Assembly (NCBI GenBank): GCA_902529365.1
Contig: CABZWK010000015.1
Coordinates: 1 to 33,769, forward strand
From: an uncultured Balneola sp.
GTDB lineage: Bacteria; Bacteroidota; Rhodothermia; Balneolales; Balneolaceae
Reading direction: 5' to 3'
DNA: 33,769 bases
Shown: in pieces, positions 33,272 through 33,769 of the stretch
Numbering within the stretch: the first letter of the stretch is position 1
How the letters are laid out: each line of letters starts with the position of its first letter
Program-made: the position numbers and the translations under genes
The notes under the pieces: model-generated
Told to the model about the DNA's origin: nothing
Databases searched by the model: none
The model's input: only the letters and a program-made list of their open reading frames with translations

Positions 33272-33769
33272 CTAGTACCATATTCCGTATGAACGATACG
33301 GGTTAAATCTAGAATAGGGGTTGTATCCCATTGTATTAGGTAACTGTTGATACTGTACCCTTAAAAAAGCCTTATCGGAAATCTGGTAATTTAGTTCCGC
33401 ATTTCGGATCATCACTTGTGGGCTGAAACCTTGTTGAATTCCATTGGCATTCGAACCAAAGCCAGGGGTATTTCCGCCAAAAGGTGAGTGTAAGAATGAT
33501 ACATCCACTCTACCTTGTAGCTTAGGACTAAACGCAAATTGAAGAGTATTTGTGTAAGCATTGATATTTTGAACTCCACCGCCATACGCTGCAAAACTCA
33601 TTTCATACGAGTGAGACACTTGCACATTAATTTTTTGGAAAAATTGATTCAAGCTGTGCTGTACAGTTGGTGTAGTGCGATTGATAATCGGTCCTGAATA
33701 ATCGTATGGAGTGGGTAAGTTTTTGCGTAGTTGTGCTTGAGTATCCAAAGATATTCCAAGAATCATAAC
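33272..33769 (-). CDS. secreted or outer-membrane protein of unknown function, N-terminus cut by window edge
   Basis: At least 165 codons; the frame is open to the end of the window. The first visible residues, VMILGISLDTQAQL, look like the end of a signal peptide with cleavage after TQA, so the true start is probably outside the window rather than at the ATG at 33766. The mature part has alternating beta-strand patterns with many aromatic, Gly, Asn and Gln residues (INAYTNTLQFAFSPKLQGRV; KAFLRVQYQQLPNTMGY), suggesting an envelope beta-rich protein. No family recognised. Transcribed just ahead of the LytR_C gene. Confidence 0.72.
   Translation of the reverse strand, partial: VMILGISLDTQAQLRKNLPTPYDYSGPIINRTTPTVQHSLNQFFQKINVQVSHSYEMSFAAYGGGVQNINAYTNTLQFAFSPKLQGRVDVSFLHSPFGGNTPGFGSNANGIQQGFSPQVMIRNAELNYQISDKAFLRVQYQQLPNTMGYNPYSRFNPYRSYGIWY

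Overview
This window looks like part of a chromosome from a FCB-group bacterium, most likely Balneolota/Rhodothermota. The clues are a type IX secretion (T9SS) C-terminal sorting-domain relic with the 'NYPNPFNPTTTI' motif, a folP-cdaA pair, moderate-to-low GC, and few strong Shine-Dalgarno sites. Most genes are on the minus strand. I see no rRNA, tRNA, CRISPR array or insertion sequence.

Layout. 41-2174 (+): 7Fe ferredoxin, dihydropteroate synthase, c-di-AMP cyclase. 2206-4995: a DNA-damage-like group with a Y-family polymerase (-), a divergent unknown gene (+) and an SRAP/HMCES-type abasic-site protein (-). 5013-10290 (-): a five-gene operon that I think is the most interesting part of the window. 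In transcription order it encodes (1) a FliF-RBM3-like periplasmic domain, a membrane helix and a FliG-like cytoplasmic region in one protein; (2) a CsgG/FlgT-like domain joined to an outer-membrane beta-barrel; (3) a TPR lipoprotein; (4) MotA; (5) MotB. There is no flagellar export, rod, hook, filament or C-ring FliM/FliN gene in the window. The set reads as a stripped-down, non-flagellar ion-driven motor spanning the envelope.

10552-19003 (-): SufE, a double-PAS protein, a 453-base spacer with a strong orphan terminator, MeaB, methylmalonyl-CoA mutase and SMC. 19048-23406 (-): the conserved translation block rplM-rpsI-rpsB-tsf-pyrH-frr, with a textbook terminator after tsf that also corrects the pyrH start. 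23550-24011 (+): a C-terminal relic of a T9SS-secreted protein. 24169-26874 (+): aconitase.

26922-31406 (-): a compact type III polyketide cluster (synthase, methyltransferase, FAD hydroxylase) preceded by a MATE exporter. 31418-33769 (-): a D-2-hydroxyacid dehydrogenase, RsfS, a LytR_C-domain membrane protein, and a secreted protein cut by the window edge. All assignments come from reading motifs by eye; no database search was run.
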